A stretch of 64,000 nt of DNA from NCBI GenBank assembly GCA_947165505.1, contig CAMVAT010000010.1:1-64000 (forward strand). The letters run 5' to 3'. This document shows, one piece after another, positions 1 to 6,462 of the stretch (position 1 is its first letter; every line of letters starts with the position of its first letter). This DNA is from an uncultured Prevotellaceae bacterium. Lineage in GTDB: Bacteria > Bacteroidota > Bacteroidia > Bacteroidales > Bacteroidaceae. Under the pieces are notes generated by a model. It had not been told where the DNA came from, did not search any database, and saw nothing but the letters and a program-made list of their open reading frames with translations. Made by a program: the position numbers and the translations under genes.

Positions 1-341
1 GGCTTTTTTTGTTAGACCCACCCCCGCCCCCTCCCTTGCAGGGAGGGGAGTGGATGGTTTCGGGCATGGGGCAAGGAGCAGGTGATATGCTGCCCAGACC
101 GTTATTTCTCCGCAGGTTGCGGCTCAGCCGCAACACCACACGGCAGCCACTCAATATGAGGTATGATGTGAGAGGTATGATGTGAGAGGTGATAGGTAAG
201 AGAATACCACGCCAATCATTGCAGGCTCTAAGCTATTCTCCTGCCCCTTGCCCCCTGCCCCTTGCCCCTCTACTTTTTTTTTACTTTTTCCTGAAAATAT
301 TTTTTTGTTACGTTTCTTTTTTATAATTTCGCAACTCGTAT
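1..341. other. Intergenic, low-complexity with small hairpins
   Basis: I see no gene here. The stretch holds an inverted repeat at 28-48 (cccctccc / gggagggg), a perfect 8-bp hairpin at 116-134, a 14-bp unit in two tandem copies at 158-185, and a pyrimidine-rich run of ctgcccctt-type units around 240-270. The same kind of run recurs at 55459-55500. A weak -7-like box (taatttcg, 324-331) lies just before the first gene. Confidence 0.5.
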
Positions 342-926
342 ATGGACATGTATTACGTGAAACGGGCTGCTGTGTGGCTCTATAGGTGGAAGCATTGCCG
401 TGGCTTCGGCGTGCAGTCGCCTACCGACTATCGTTTCGTGCGATATGTCATCAACGAGCATGCGCCTTTCTATGCCTATCACGACTTGCAGGTTCAGTAC
501 CCTCACCTCAAGCATGAAGACAGAAGATTCGCCCGCCTGCTGCTGCGCATAGCCAACTACCGGCAGCCTGCCAGCTGTCTGCTGCTGGGCATGCCCGCCT
601 CTCCCTATCAGGCGTATATACAGGCTGGATGCCGCCACACTGTCGTGAATGAAGGGGTGGGGGAGATGACGGATGCTGACGCGGCCGACTTGGTTTGTTG
701 CCAGTTGTCCGGCACCCAACTGCCCGACGTGGAGTCTTTACTGTCTTTGACTCGTGATGCTTCCATCCTGGTGCTCCGTGGCATTAGGCACGACAGTCAT
801 ACCCGGCAGATGTGGAGCGCGTTGCTCGGACATCCGTCTGTCAGCATTACATACGATTTGTATGGATGCGGTATAATAATTTTTGACAACAAACGTTATA
901 AACAAAATTATATCATCAACTTTTAA
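342..926 (+). CDS. SAM-dependent methyltransferase-like protein
   Basis: This 194-aa protein looks like a divergent class I methyltransferase of the type often found beside the cobalamin adenosyltransferase gene in Bacteroidales. The N-terminus (residues 1-45, with RGFGVQSPTDYRFV) and the C-terminal strand (YDLYGCGIIIFDNKRYKQNYI) are the recognisable parts. The glycine-rich SAM loop is weak: residues 80-90 read LLLGMPASPYQ, so SAM binding cannot be confirmed by eye. The gene ends 10 bases before the next start, so the two are probably co-transcribed. The start at 342 follows an AT-rich promoter-like region; an alternative ATG lies two codons downstream. No signal peptide is seen, so it should be cytoplasmic. 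Substrate unknown. Confidence 0.6.
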   Translation: MDMYYVKRAAVWLYRWKHCRGFGVQSPTDYRFVRYVINEHAPFYAYHDLQVQYPHLKHEDRRFARLLLRIANYRQPASCLLLGMPASPYQAYIQAGCRHTVVNEGVGEMTDADAADLVCCQLSGTQLPDVESLLSLTRDASILVLRGIRHDSHTRQMWSALLGHPSVSITYDLYGCGIIIFDNKRYKQNYIINF

Positions 927-936
927 GATTATCACC

Positions 937-1494
937 ATGAAAATTACCAGAGTTTATACCAAGAAAGGTGACGATGGCATGACCAGCCTGGTGGGTGGCA
1001 CACGCGTCACAAAGACAAATGCACGTGTAGAAGCATACGGAACAGTGGATGAACTGAGTGCTAATCTGGGCAACCTGGCTTCCTGGATGAAAGACGGCGA
1101 CGACAAAGACCTCATCGTGCGCATACAGCGTAACCTCTTTACCGTCTGCTCTAACCTGGCTACAGACCAGAGTGTGGTGCCCGTGGGACCTTCATATACG
1201 CTTAACCCCGACGAGGTGATCTTGCTCGAAGATGAGATTGATGCCATCAATGCCAGCATACCGCCGCAGACGGCTTTCATATTGCCTGGAGGCTCACACG
1301 AGGCGGCTATATGCCATGTGTGCCGCACCGTTTGCCGCAGGGCTGAGCGGCGCATCTTCTTCCTGCATGAGACATCGCCCGTGCAGCAGGAAATACTCAG
1401 TTATATGAACCGCCTGTCGGATTATCTCTTCGTTCTGGCACGCAAATTGAATTTTATTGACGGAGTGCGCGAAAAAATTTGGAAGAAACCTTGA
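937..1494 (+). CDS. pduO: Cob(I)alamin adenosyltransferase, PduO type
   Basis: The enzyme transfers the adenosyl group of ATP to cob(I)alamin, making coenzyme B12 in the cytoplasm. The N-terminal signature YTKKGDDGMTSL followed by R-V-E-A-Y-G-T-V-D-E-L is the ATP-binding part of PduO-type enzymes. The C-terminal CRTVCRRAERR helix, followed by NRLSDYLFVLAR, is also typical. The length, 185 aa, is normal. I chose ATG 937 because an upstream start at 883 would add 18 residues overlapping the end of the preceding gene and unlike the family. It follows the methyltransferase-like gene by 10 bases, suggesting one transcript. A clear promoter for the next gene overlaps its 3' end. Confidence 0.92.
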   Translation: MKITRVYTKKGDDGMTSLVGGTRVTKTNARVEAYGTVDELSANLGNLASWMKDGDDKDLIVRIQRNLFTVCSNLATDQSVVPVGPSYTLNPDEVILLEDEIDAINASIPPQTAFILPGGSHEAAICHVCRTVCRRAERRIFFLHETSPVQQEILSYMNRLSDYLFVLARKLNFIDGVREKIWKKP

Positions 1495-1520
1495 TAATAT
1501 CAAAAAAATGATTACTTTTG
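1490..1520 (+). promoter_or_regulatory. Bacteroidetes-type promoter for the DUF2795 gene
   Basis: CTTG at 1490-1493 and TACTTTTG at 1513-1520 are separated by 19 bp. This matches the -33 TTTG / -7 TAnnTTTG arrangement of the Bacteroidetes primary sigma factor. The expected transcription start, around 1527, leaves a leader of about 30 bases before ATG 1558. Confidence 0.7.
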
Positions 1521-1557
1521 CGCTCTATTTCGTTAATATGTAAAAAAATAAGAGATT

Positions 1558-1779
1558 ATGTATTGGACATTGGAACTTGCATCAAAACTGGAGGACGCAC
1601 CATGGCCCGCCACCAAAGACGAACTCATCGACTATGCCATACGCTCGGGCGCACCGCTCGAAGTGCTGGAGAACCTCCAAGAAATAGAGGATGAGGGCGA
1701 TGTATATGAGAGCATCGAAGATATATGGCCCGACTATCCTACCAAGGAAGATTTCCTCTTCAACGAGGATGAGTATTGA
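1558..1779 (+). CDS. DUF2795 family small protein
   Basis: This 73-aa acidic protein has the DUF2795 layout: DAPWPATKDELIDYA, then IRSGAP..VLENLQEI, then an aspartate/glutamate-rich tail ending DYPTKEDFLFNEDEY. The family is widespread in Bacteroidetes as a short conserved protein of unknown function; the fold is thought to be a small helical domain. It is complete, has its own promoter and is followed by a strong terminator. The last seven codons and double stop (TGA TAG) form a 24-bp sequence repeated exactly at 5970 and 12007, which makes the 3' end of this gene a candidate integration site. Confidence 0.8.
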   Translation: MYWTLELASKLEDAPWPATKDELIDYAIRSGAPLEVLENLQEIEDEGDVYESIEDIWPDYPTKEDFLFNEDEY

Positions 1780-1782
1780 TAG
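1759..1782 (+). repeat. 24-bp direct repeat, copy 1 (gene 3' end)
   Basis: Perfect 24-bp sequence covering the end of the DUF2795 gene and its two stop codons. Identical copies lie at 5970-5993 and 12007-12030, outside any gene. The layout resembles att cores left by elements that insert into a gene's 3' end. Confidence 0.75.
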
Positions 1783-1808
1783 ACTCCTGTAAGGCCTGTT
1801 TACTTGAT

Positions 1809-1855
1809 ACCAGCGAGACAAACAAATCATCTTTGTTTGTCTCGCTGGTGTTTTA
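1809..1855 (+). terminator. Strong intrinsic terminator after DUF2795 gene
   Basis: A perfect 18-bp stem (1809-1826 with 1832-1849) has a 5-base loop and is followed by gtttta. A closely similar stem, with one G-T wobble, follows the second copy of the 24-bp repeat at 6024-6060. Confidence 0.85.
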
Positions 1856-1965
1856 TTGTCTTACATAGTATGTGCTAAATCTTGGCTTGTTAGAGCCAAT
1901 TTGAAACATTTCGGAAAATCAGCATTTTTGAAGCCTTGTTGTGAAAGAATCTCAACGAAAAATTG

Positions 1966-1973
1966 TAATTTTG
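1966..1973 (+). promoter_or_regulatory. -7 box TAATTTTG
   Basis: This matches TAnnTTTG and lies 19 bases before ATG 1992. A good -33 element at the usual 19-bp spacing is not evident; TTG occurs at 1936 and 1939. The box supports starting the next gene at 1992 or 1995, not at the upstream GTG 1941. Confidence 0.5.
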
Positions 1974-1991
1974 CAACGTCAAACAGAAATA

Positions 1992-3407
1992 ATGATGACA
2001 CCAGAAAAGCTAAAAGCGATTATATCGCAAGGCGAAGGAACTGAAGTCGAGCTGAAAGAGTCGAAAGACAGCTTGGCTCGTAAGGTCTATGAATCCATCT
2101 GTGCGTTTCTGAATCGCAGAGGTGGTCATGTCGTGTTGGGAGTTGATAATGATAGAAATGTCGTCGGCATCAATCCCTCGATAGTTCAGGAGCAGTTAGA
2201 CCAGCTGGCAAAGGATATGAACAACCCACAACTGTTCAAACCTACTTACTATCTGAACTTTGAACCAATGGATCTAGATGGCAAGAAGGTCATCTACTTC
2301 TATGTGCCTGAAAGCACTCAGGGGCATAGCTACAAAGGTGTTTTCTATGACCGCAATCAAGACGGTGATTTTGAGCTACGCAGTACTGAACAGATTGCGA
2401 ACTTGTTTATACGTAAGAGTAAGTTGAAGACTGAGGATAGGGTTTATCCGATGCTGGGAATGAAGGATTTGGATGAGGAAGCATTCGATGAGTTGAGAAG
2501 GGGCATCCGCATTGAGAACTCACAACATCCTTGGCTCAATCTGTCGAACGAAGAAATTATACGCTCGGCAGAGTTGCTTGCTGTTGACCCTGAAACGGGT
2601 AAAGAAGGATTGACGCTGGCTGCTATTCTTTTGTTTGGTAATAGTCATGCCATCACCACAGCCCTTCCTGCTTACCGCATAGATTTGCTTTGCCGCGTAA
2701 ACAATACAGAACTCTATGATGACCGGGAACTGTTGAGCTGTAATCTGCTGAAGGCCTATCCTATCATGATGGCTTTCATCAAGAAGCATCTGCCAGAGCA
2801 ACCCTATATTGAAGGCATACAGCGTTTCAGTCTTCGTGATACAATCCTACGAGAGGTGGTACTGAACATGATTATTCATCGTGAGTATAGCAGTGCTTAT
2901 CCTACGACGTTTACTATCTATCGTGATACTATCGTTACTGAAAACTGGAACATCCCATACGTCTATGGTCACATCGACCTCCAGACCATGCGTCCGCATC
3001 GTAAGAATCCAAAGATAGCCAAGGTGTTCTCTCAGATGGGAATCGTAGAAGAGCTTGGTAGTGGTATGAGGAAGATGTTCAAGTACACCCCTCTATACGC
3101 TAACGGCAAAGAGCCCGTCATTGAGGAGCAGGACGTTTATCGCATAGAGATTCCATACATTCCTACTTTACAGGGTAGTGATATTGACACTACCCAGAAA
3201 ACTACCCAGAAAACTACCCAGAAAACTACCCAGAAAATACTGGAACAGATAAAATTGAATCCATATATCTCACGAGAAGAACTTGCTGAGGTGTGTGGTG
3301 TTACAACTGACGGAATTAAGTATAATATTCGCAAACTCAGAGAGAGCGGAGTAATTAAACGTGTTGGCCCTGACAAGGGTGGGCATTGGGAAGTGGTAGA
3401 GAAATAG
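1992..3407 (+). CDS. AlbA_2/Schlafen-type ATP-binding regulator with C-terminal winged helix
   Basis: This 471-aa protein has three parts. Residues 10-130 form an AlbA_2 (Schlafen AAA_4-like) domain with EVELKES and GGHVVLGVDNDRNVVG. Residues 280-390 carry an HATPase_c_4 region (VLNMIIHREYSS, then EELGSGMRKM). Residues 416-471 form a winged helix ending GPDKGGHWEV. A linker of four TTQK units (about 400-415) joins the last two. Such proteins are common accessory genes in Bacteroidetes and are thought to act as DNA-binding regulators; no target is known. Start chosen because the -7 box lies at 1966-1973. A scrap of a related winged helix survives at 11627. Confidence 0.8.
   Translation: MMTPEKLKAIISQGEGTEVELKESKDSLARKVYESICAFLNRRGGHVVLGVDNDRNVVGINPSIVQEQLDQLAKDMNNPQLFKPTYYLNFEPMDLDGKKVIYFYVPESTQGHSYKGVFYDRNQDGDFELRSTEQIANLFIRKSKLKTEDRVYPMLGMKDLDEEAFDELRRGIRIENSQHPWLNLSNEEIIRSAELLAVDPETGKEGLTLAAILLFGNSHAITTALPAYRIDLLCRVNNTELYDDRELLSCNLLKAYPIMMAFIKKHLPEQPYIEGIQRFSLRDTILREVVLNMIIHREYSSAYPTTFTIYRDTIVTENWNIPYVYGHIDLQTMRPHRKNPKIAKVFSQMGIVEELGSGMRKMFKYTPLYANGKEPVIEEQDVYRIEIPYIPTLQGSDIDTTQKTTQKTTQKTTQKILEQIKLNPYISREELAEVCGVTTDGIKYNIRKLRESGVIKRVGPDKGGHWEVVEK
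3189..3236 (+). repeat. Four tandem 12-bp units encoding (TTQK)4
   Basis: The unit actacccagaaa is repeated four times without change inside the preceding gene. Because the unit is a multiple of three, copy-number change would alter linker length between the ATP-binding region and the winged helix without breaking the frame. Confidence 0.9.
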
Positions 3408-3468
3408 GAAAGGTTATCGCGAACAGTTTGGTCATTGTCTGTCACCCCTCTCTCGTGGTACTGTTAAA

Positions 3469-3708
3469 GTGGTTATAGAATTCGTTGAATCTGGCTCCCG
3501 TAGTTTCACGTTTCGTCAGGAGGGCGACATCAAACGCTATATGAACGGCCAACCAGATAAGGAGGTTGCAGCAAACAATATATTTGGTGCCTCGCTCCCC
3601 TTCTTGAAGACCGATGAGTGTGAGCGAGTAAAAGGACAACTTTCTAACATTGCACATGACATGAAGGAGGAACGACAGCAAAGTCGAAACCGTGGATTTC
3701 ACATGTAA
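3469..3708 (+). CDS. Short hypothetical ORF or gene remnant
   Basis: The open frame runs from the end of the previous gene to TAA 3708 with only a GTG start at 3469, giving 79 aa. The composition is protein-like (a charged C-terminus, KEERQQSRNRGFHM) but there is no recognisable domain. The frame stays open without a start codon back into the previous gene, which suits a truncated C-terminal fragment. No promoter is evident. The rest of 3408-3795 holds only the terminator at 3719. Confidence 0.3.
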   Translation: MVIEFVESGSRSFTFRQEGDIKRYMNGQPDKEVAANNIFGASLPFLKTDECERVKGQLSNIAHDMKEERQQSRNRGFHM

Positions 3709-3718
3709 GACTCCAAAA

Positions 3719-3757
3719 ACAAGCCTGCCAGTAATTGCTACAGGCAGGCTTGTAATA
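3719..3757. terminator. Bidirectional terminator hairpin
   Basis: A perfect 11-bp stem (3719-3729 with 3743-3753, acaagcctgcc / ggcaggcttgt) lies between converging reading frames. It is preceded by an A-run and followed by taataaaa, so it could stop transcripts from both sides. Confidence 0.7.
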
Positions 3758-3795
3758 AAAGAGCTATAGGCCTAAAATGAATGGGGACACGAATA

Positions 3796-5457
3796 TTATT
3801 TGTTGTAAATCTCTCCGAGTTTCTTGTCGATGTCCTCACCACGTAGTCCTCGGGCAAGGATGGTGCCGTCGGGGGCGAAGAGGATGATGTGAGGGATGCT
3901 GTTAACACCATATGCCTTCGTTGCAATATCCTGCGCATTTATGATTTGCGGGTATGGAATGAGATGTTCCTTAATGGCAGCTTCGGTGTGGACAGGCTTG
4001 TCGGAGACAGCTACGCCGACGACTTGCAGGCCACGGCTGCGGTATTTGTTGTAGGCGGCGATGATTCGGGGGATTTCCTCCAGACAGGGGGCGCACCATG
4101 AAGCCCAGAAGTCGACAAGGACATATTGGCCGCGTCCTACGTAGTCGCTCAGGCGCGTGGTCTTGCCATTGTAGACTACGGAAAAGTCGGTGAAGGGCCT
4201 CGACGGGTCACTTGGCCCAATGCGGTTCTGCTCTGCCTCTGCTTTCCATCCCGTCGGGGCTTCGTCGGGCAAGCCGAGTGCTTTTCTAATAAGGGAATCT
4301 AGTTCGTCCACTTCGGTTGATGTAGAAAGAATGGTGCCGTCGCGGTCGATGAGGTACATGCCTCCGCCGGAGAAGCCAAGTCCGTTCTTCTGCCACACTT
4401 TCAGCTCGTCTTTCAGATCGACGAGGTTCTGCCATGGGTAGCCGTCCTTTTCGGCGGCACGAGTCATGCGGCTCACCTCATCCTCGTGGGCGATGCCAAC
4501 GACGGTAAAGCCCTGCTCCTTGTACTTCTCATAGAGTGGGATGAGGTCTTTGCTGTGCTGTCGGCAGGGACCGCACCACGAGGCCCAGAAGTCGATGACG
4601 GCGACTTTGTCACGATAGAGCGATGACACGTTTACGCGCTCGCCGTTGGGTGTCAGAGCCTCGAAGTCGATGTAGGGCTTGCCGGGTGTAAGATGCCATG
4701 CCGCTTCGAGAGTGAGGATGGTGTTGTGGATGGGGTTCTTTGGGTGGAAATTCTCGTAGGCAGTGTGATAGACGTTCATCAGCCTTGCCTTCATCTCGTT
4801 GTAGCGGTCGTTTCTGTATTGCATCCGCTCGGCTATGTCGTAGAGGGCGTACTGCATCGGGTGGGCAGCGTAATAGTCGAATTCCCAAGCCCGGTATTCG
4901 TTGTACAGTTTCTCATATTCAGCCATGAATTCCTGGTTGCGCTTCATCAACAGCGTATCCTCTTCGGGGTTCTTGCCCTGCTTCTGCAATTCCTCCACTC
5001 GTGGACGAATCTCTTTTTTTGCTTGTTTCTCTATTTCGTTCAACTTCGAAACATATAGTCGTTCCGCCTCGCCATCCATCTTGACCTTCTGCATCTGTTC
5101 GGGACCACCGCTGACAACCTTCCATGTATTGTCATCGAAACATAGCGTCACTGTAGCGTTGTTCTCTACGAGGAAATTCTCGTTTCGCCATGAGCCGCGT
5201 TCCCATTGCTCGTGTAGAAACACGTTGTAGAGCCTCATCCTGTCAGTCTCCACTTCGCATGAGAATCGCCCCTGCGCGTCGGCCTTCGCCGTGATGTAGT
5301 TGTCAGACACGCGGATGTCCACGTCGACAGGGCAGAATACTACTGTTTTTCCCTGCGTCGTATCACGCAGTTCTCCTTCGACGTGGCATTTCACTTGCCC
5401 CTGCCCTGCCATTGCAACGAGGGCGAACAGAAGGGTGATGATGGTTTTCTTGTTCAT
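3796..5457 (-). CDS. Periplasmic double-thioredoxin TlpA-like protein
   Basis: This 553-aa exported protein has a signal peptide (residues 1-21, ending MAGQGQ). Residues 22-245 form an N-terminal domain like those that precede thioredoxin folds in Bacteroidetes (DUF4369-like beta part, then a helical charged segment). Two TlpA/AhpC-type thioredoxin domains follow: WCGPC at 294-298 and WCAPC at 454-458, the second with the expected cis-proline (SIPH, about 520-523). Both CxxC pairs are intact, so both may be redox-active on disulfides in the periplasm. The family usually has one thioredoxin domain. It stands alone with no obvious operon partner; converging transcription from the left is blocked by the hairpin at 3719. 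Confidence 0.85.
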   Translation of the reverse strand: MNKKTIITLLFALVAMAGQGQVKCHVEGELRDTTQGKTVVFCPVDVDIRVSDNYITAKADAQGRFSCEVETDRMRLYNVFLHEQWERGSWRNENFLVENNATVTLCFDDNTWKVVSGGPEQMQKVKMDGEAERLYVSKLNEIEKQAKKEIRPRVEELQKQGKNPEEDTLLMKRNQEFMAEYEKLYNEYRAWEFDYYAAHPMQYALYDIAERMQYRNDRYNEMKARLMNVYHTAYENFHPKNPIHNTILTLEAAWHLTPGKPYIDFEALTPNGERVNVSSLYRDKVAVIDFWASWCGPCRQHSKDLIPLYEKYKEQGFTVVGIAHEDEVSRMTRAAEKDGYPWQNLVDLKDELKVWQKNGLGFSGGGMYLIDRDGTILSTSTEVDELDSLIRKALGLPDEAPTGWKAEAEQNRIGPSDPSRPFTDFSVVYNGKTTRLSDYVGRGQYVLVDFWASWCAPCLEEIPRIIAAYNKYRSRGLQVVGVAVSDKPVHTEAAIKEHLIPYPQIINAQDIATKAYGVNSIPHIILFAPDGTILARGLRGEDIDKKLGEIYNK

Positions 5458-5597
5458 TTTTCGTTTCTTATTTGTCTTTACCTTTTATTATATATACGCT
5501 GCAATCGCGGAAATATGACGCTGCGGGGCGTTAAACTTTCCTAATCCACTGGGCATAGAGAAAGCGTGAACAACCCCTATCTTTCCCTCGTGGCTGT

Positions 5598-5691
5598 AGG
5601 AAGTGCCATAATTGTCAGATAAGTTTCGTCCACGCTATAACGTGAACGCTCACCTTATCCATTCTCTGACAATTATTCCTTGAAACTTCCT
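5598..5691. other. Imperfect long inverted repeat in an intergenic stretch
   Basis: An 11-bp perfect arm pair (5608-5618 with 5666-5676) is flanked by a second 7-bp pair (5598-5604 with 5685-5691), giving a stem-loop of about 90 bases. It lies in the 1-kb non-coding stretch 5458-6462. It could be a small structured RNA, or the remains of a mobile element end. No flanking promoter or T-run is convincing. Confidence 0.35.
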
Positions 5692-5855
5692 ACATTTCGA
5701 GGTCTTTGAATGAGATAGCGAACGCCATGTCTCTTAGTCCATAATGTTACTTGGAAACCGCTGTAATGCGAAATCCAATGGCAAAGATACAACAAATTAC
5801 TGAGAAGTAACATACTAACGTTCTACCTTTTATATATTTTTTGCAGAAAGAAAAA

Positions 5856-6015
5856 GTTTGTCGAATCTGTCTATGAAACGCCTCTGACCTCCTTAGGTCG
5901 TGCGGTTTGTTTGGCTAAAAAATAGTCAAGGGTGGTGTAAGTGTTTGATAATCATTTGTAAACTAAGTTTTCAACGAGGATGAGTATTGATAGGCTTGCA
6001 TTTTAGTCTAAATTA
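5856..6015 (+). repeat. About 155-bp dispersed repeat, copy A (contains 24-bp core)
   Basis: This block aligns with 11894-12052. It begins near tctatgaaacgcctctgacc and includes a small hairpin (gacct-cctt-aggtc), then ggtcgtgcggtttgtttggc. After that comes a less conserved part, the perfect 24-bp core at 5970-5993, and about 20 further shared bases (gcttgcattttag). Only the core matches the DUF2795 gene. No open reading frame spans it. Confidence 0.8.
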
Positions 6016-6023
6016 TTTAACAA

Positions 6024-6067
6024 CAGCGAGATAAACAAGGATAATTTGTTTGTCTCGCTGGTGTTTT
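6024..6067 (+). terminator. Terminator hairpin resembling that of the DUF2795 gene
   Basis: A 15-bp stem (6024-6038 with 6046-6060, one G-T pair) is followed by ggtgttttt. The right arm matches the hairpin at 1832-1849 base for base over its last 15 positions. It lies 30 bases after the 24-bp core, against 26 bases at the first copy. Confidence 0.7.
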
Positions 6068-6136
6068 TATGGGGTATGCTTTAAAAACTGCTTGTGCCAT
6101 TATTGCGCAAGTTAGGTAGGAGGTTATTGGCAAAAA

Positions 6137-6152
6137 TTGCGTATTTACGCAA
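6137..6152 (+). promoter_or_regulatory. Palindrome ttgcgta-tt-tacgcaa
   Basis: A perfect 7-bp dyad lies 15 bases before the start of the ATPase remnant at 6168. A related tgcg-taa-cgca dyad lies before the winged-helix remnant at 11597-11607. It is probably an operator or promoter-proximal element of the lost gene. Confidence 0.4.
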
Positions 6153-6167
6153 AAAAAGTAAATGGCT

Positions 6168-6266
6168 ATGGTGATAAAACGAGATATTCATCTGAAGAAA
6201 CTCATTGGCAGCAAGCACAATGGGATGATAAAAGTTGTGACAGGCATAAGGCGCTATGAGTATTAA
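6168..6266 (+). pseudogene. N-terminal remnant of a DUF4143-type AAA ATPase
   Basis: A 32-codon frame encodes IKRDIHLKKLIGSK, then HNGMIKVVTGIRR, and stops at YEY*. This is the start of the common Bacteroidales DUF4143 ATPases, in which the GIRR motif leads directly into the Walker A loop (RxGKS). Here the sequence breaks off exactly before the Walker A motif, so the rest of the gene has been lost. A terminator follows within 5 bases. The fragment cannot bind ATP. Confidence 0.65.
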
Positions 6267-6268
6267 TA

Positions 6269-6308
6269 AAAACAAGCGAAGTAACTCAAAAGCTACTTCG
6301 CTTGTTTT
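6269..6308 (+). terminator. Terminator hairpin
   Basis: A 15-bp perfect stem (6269-6283 with 6294-6308) is A-rich on the left and ends in a T-run on the right. It follows the ATPase remnant. Confidence 0.75.
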
Positions 6309-6373
6309 ATTAGATCCTCAATGAAGAAATCGGCTGATTTCAAGTTTTTTGGGATTCGAAAAGTAAAAAAGTA

Positions 6374-6444
6374 GCGATAATGCTTCCGATTTCAAAAAAA
6401 AAACGACGTTTCGGAAGCATTATCGCCACTATTTTGTATTTTTG
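6374..6444 (+). promoter_or_regulatory. 16-bp inverted repeat and -7 box before the ATPase gene
   Basis: Perfect 16-bp arms (6374-6389 with 6411-6426) are separated by 21 bases. The -7 box TATTTTTG lies at 6437-6444, so the right arm covers the place where a -33 element would sit. This fits an operator or an attenuating hairpin; a relic transposon end is also possible. The downstream ATG is at 6463. Confidence 0.55.
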
Positions 6445-6462
6445 CAGAAAAATTCAAAGAAG

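Noticed and set aside
883..936. Upstream start for the cobalamin adenosyltransferase
   Set aside because: It would add 18 residues not found in the family and overlap the preceding gene.
3189..3236. Possible CRISPR-like array
   Set aside because: Units are 12 bp, contiguous, inside a coding frame, with no spacers.
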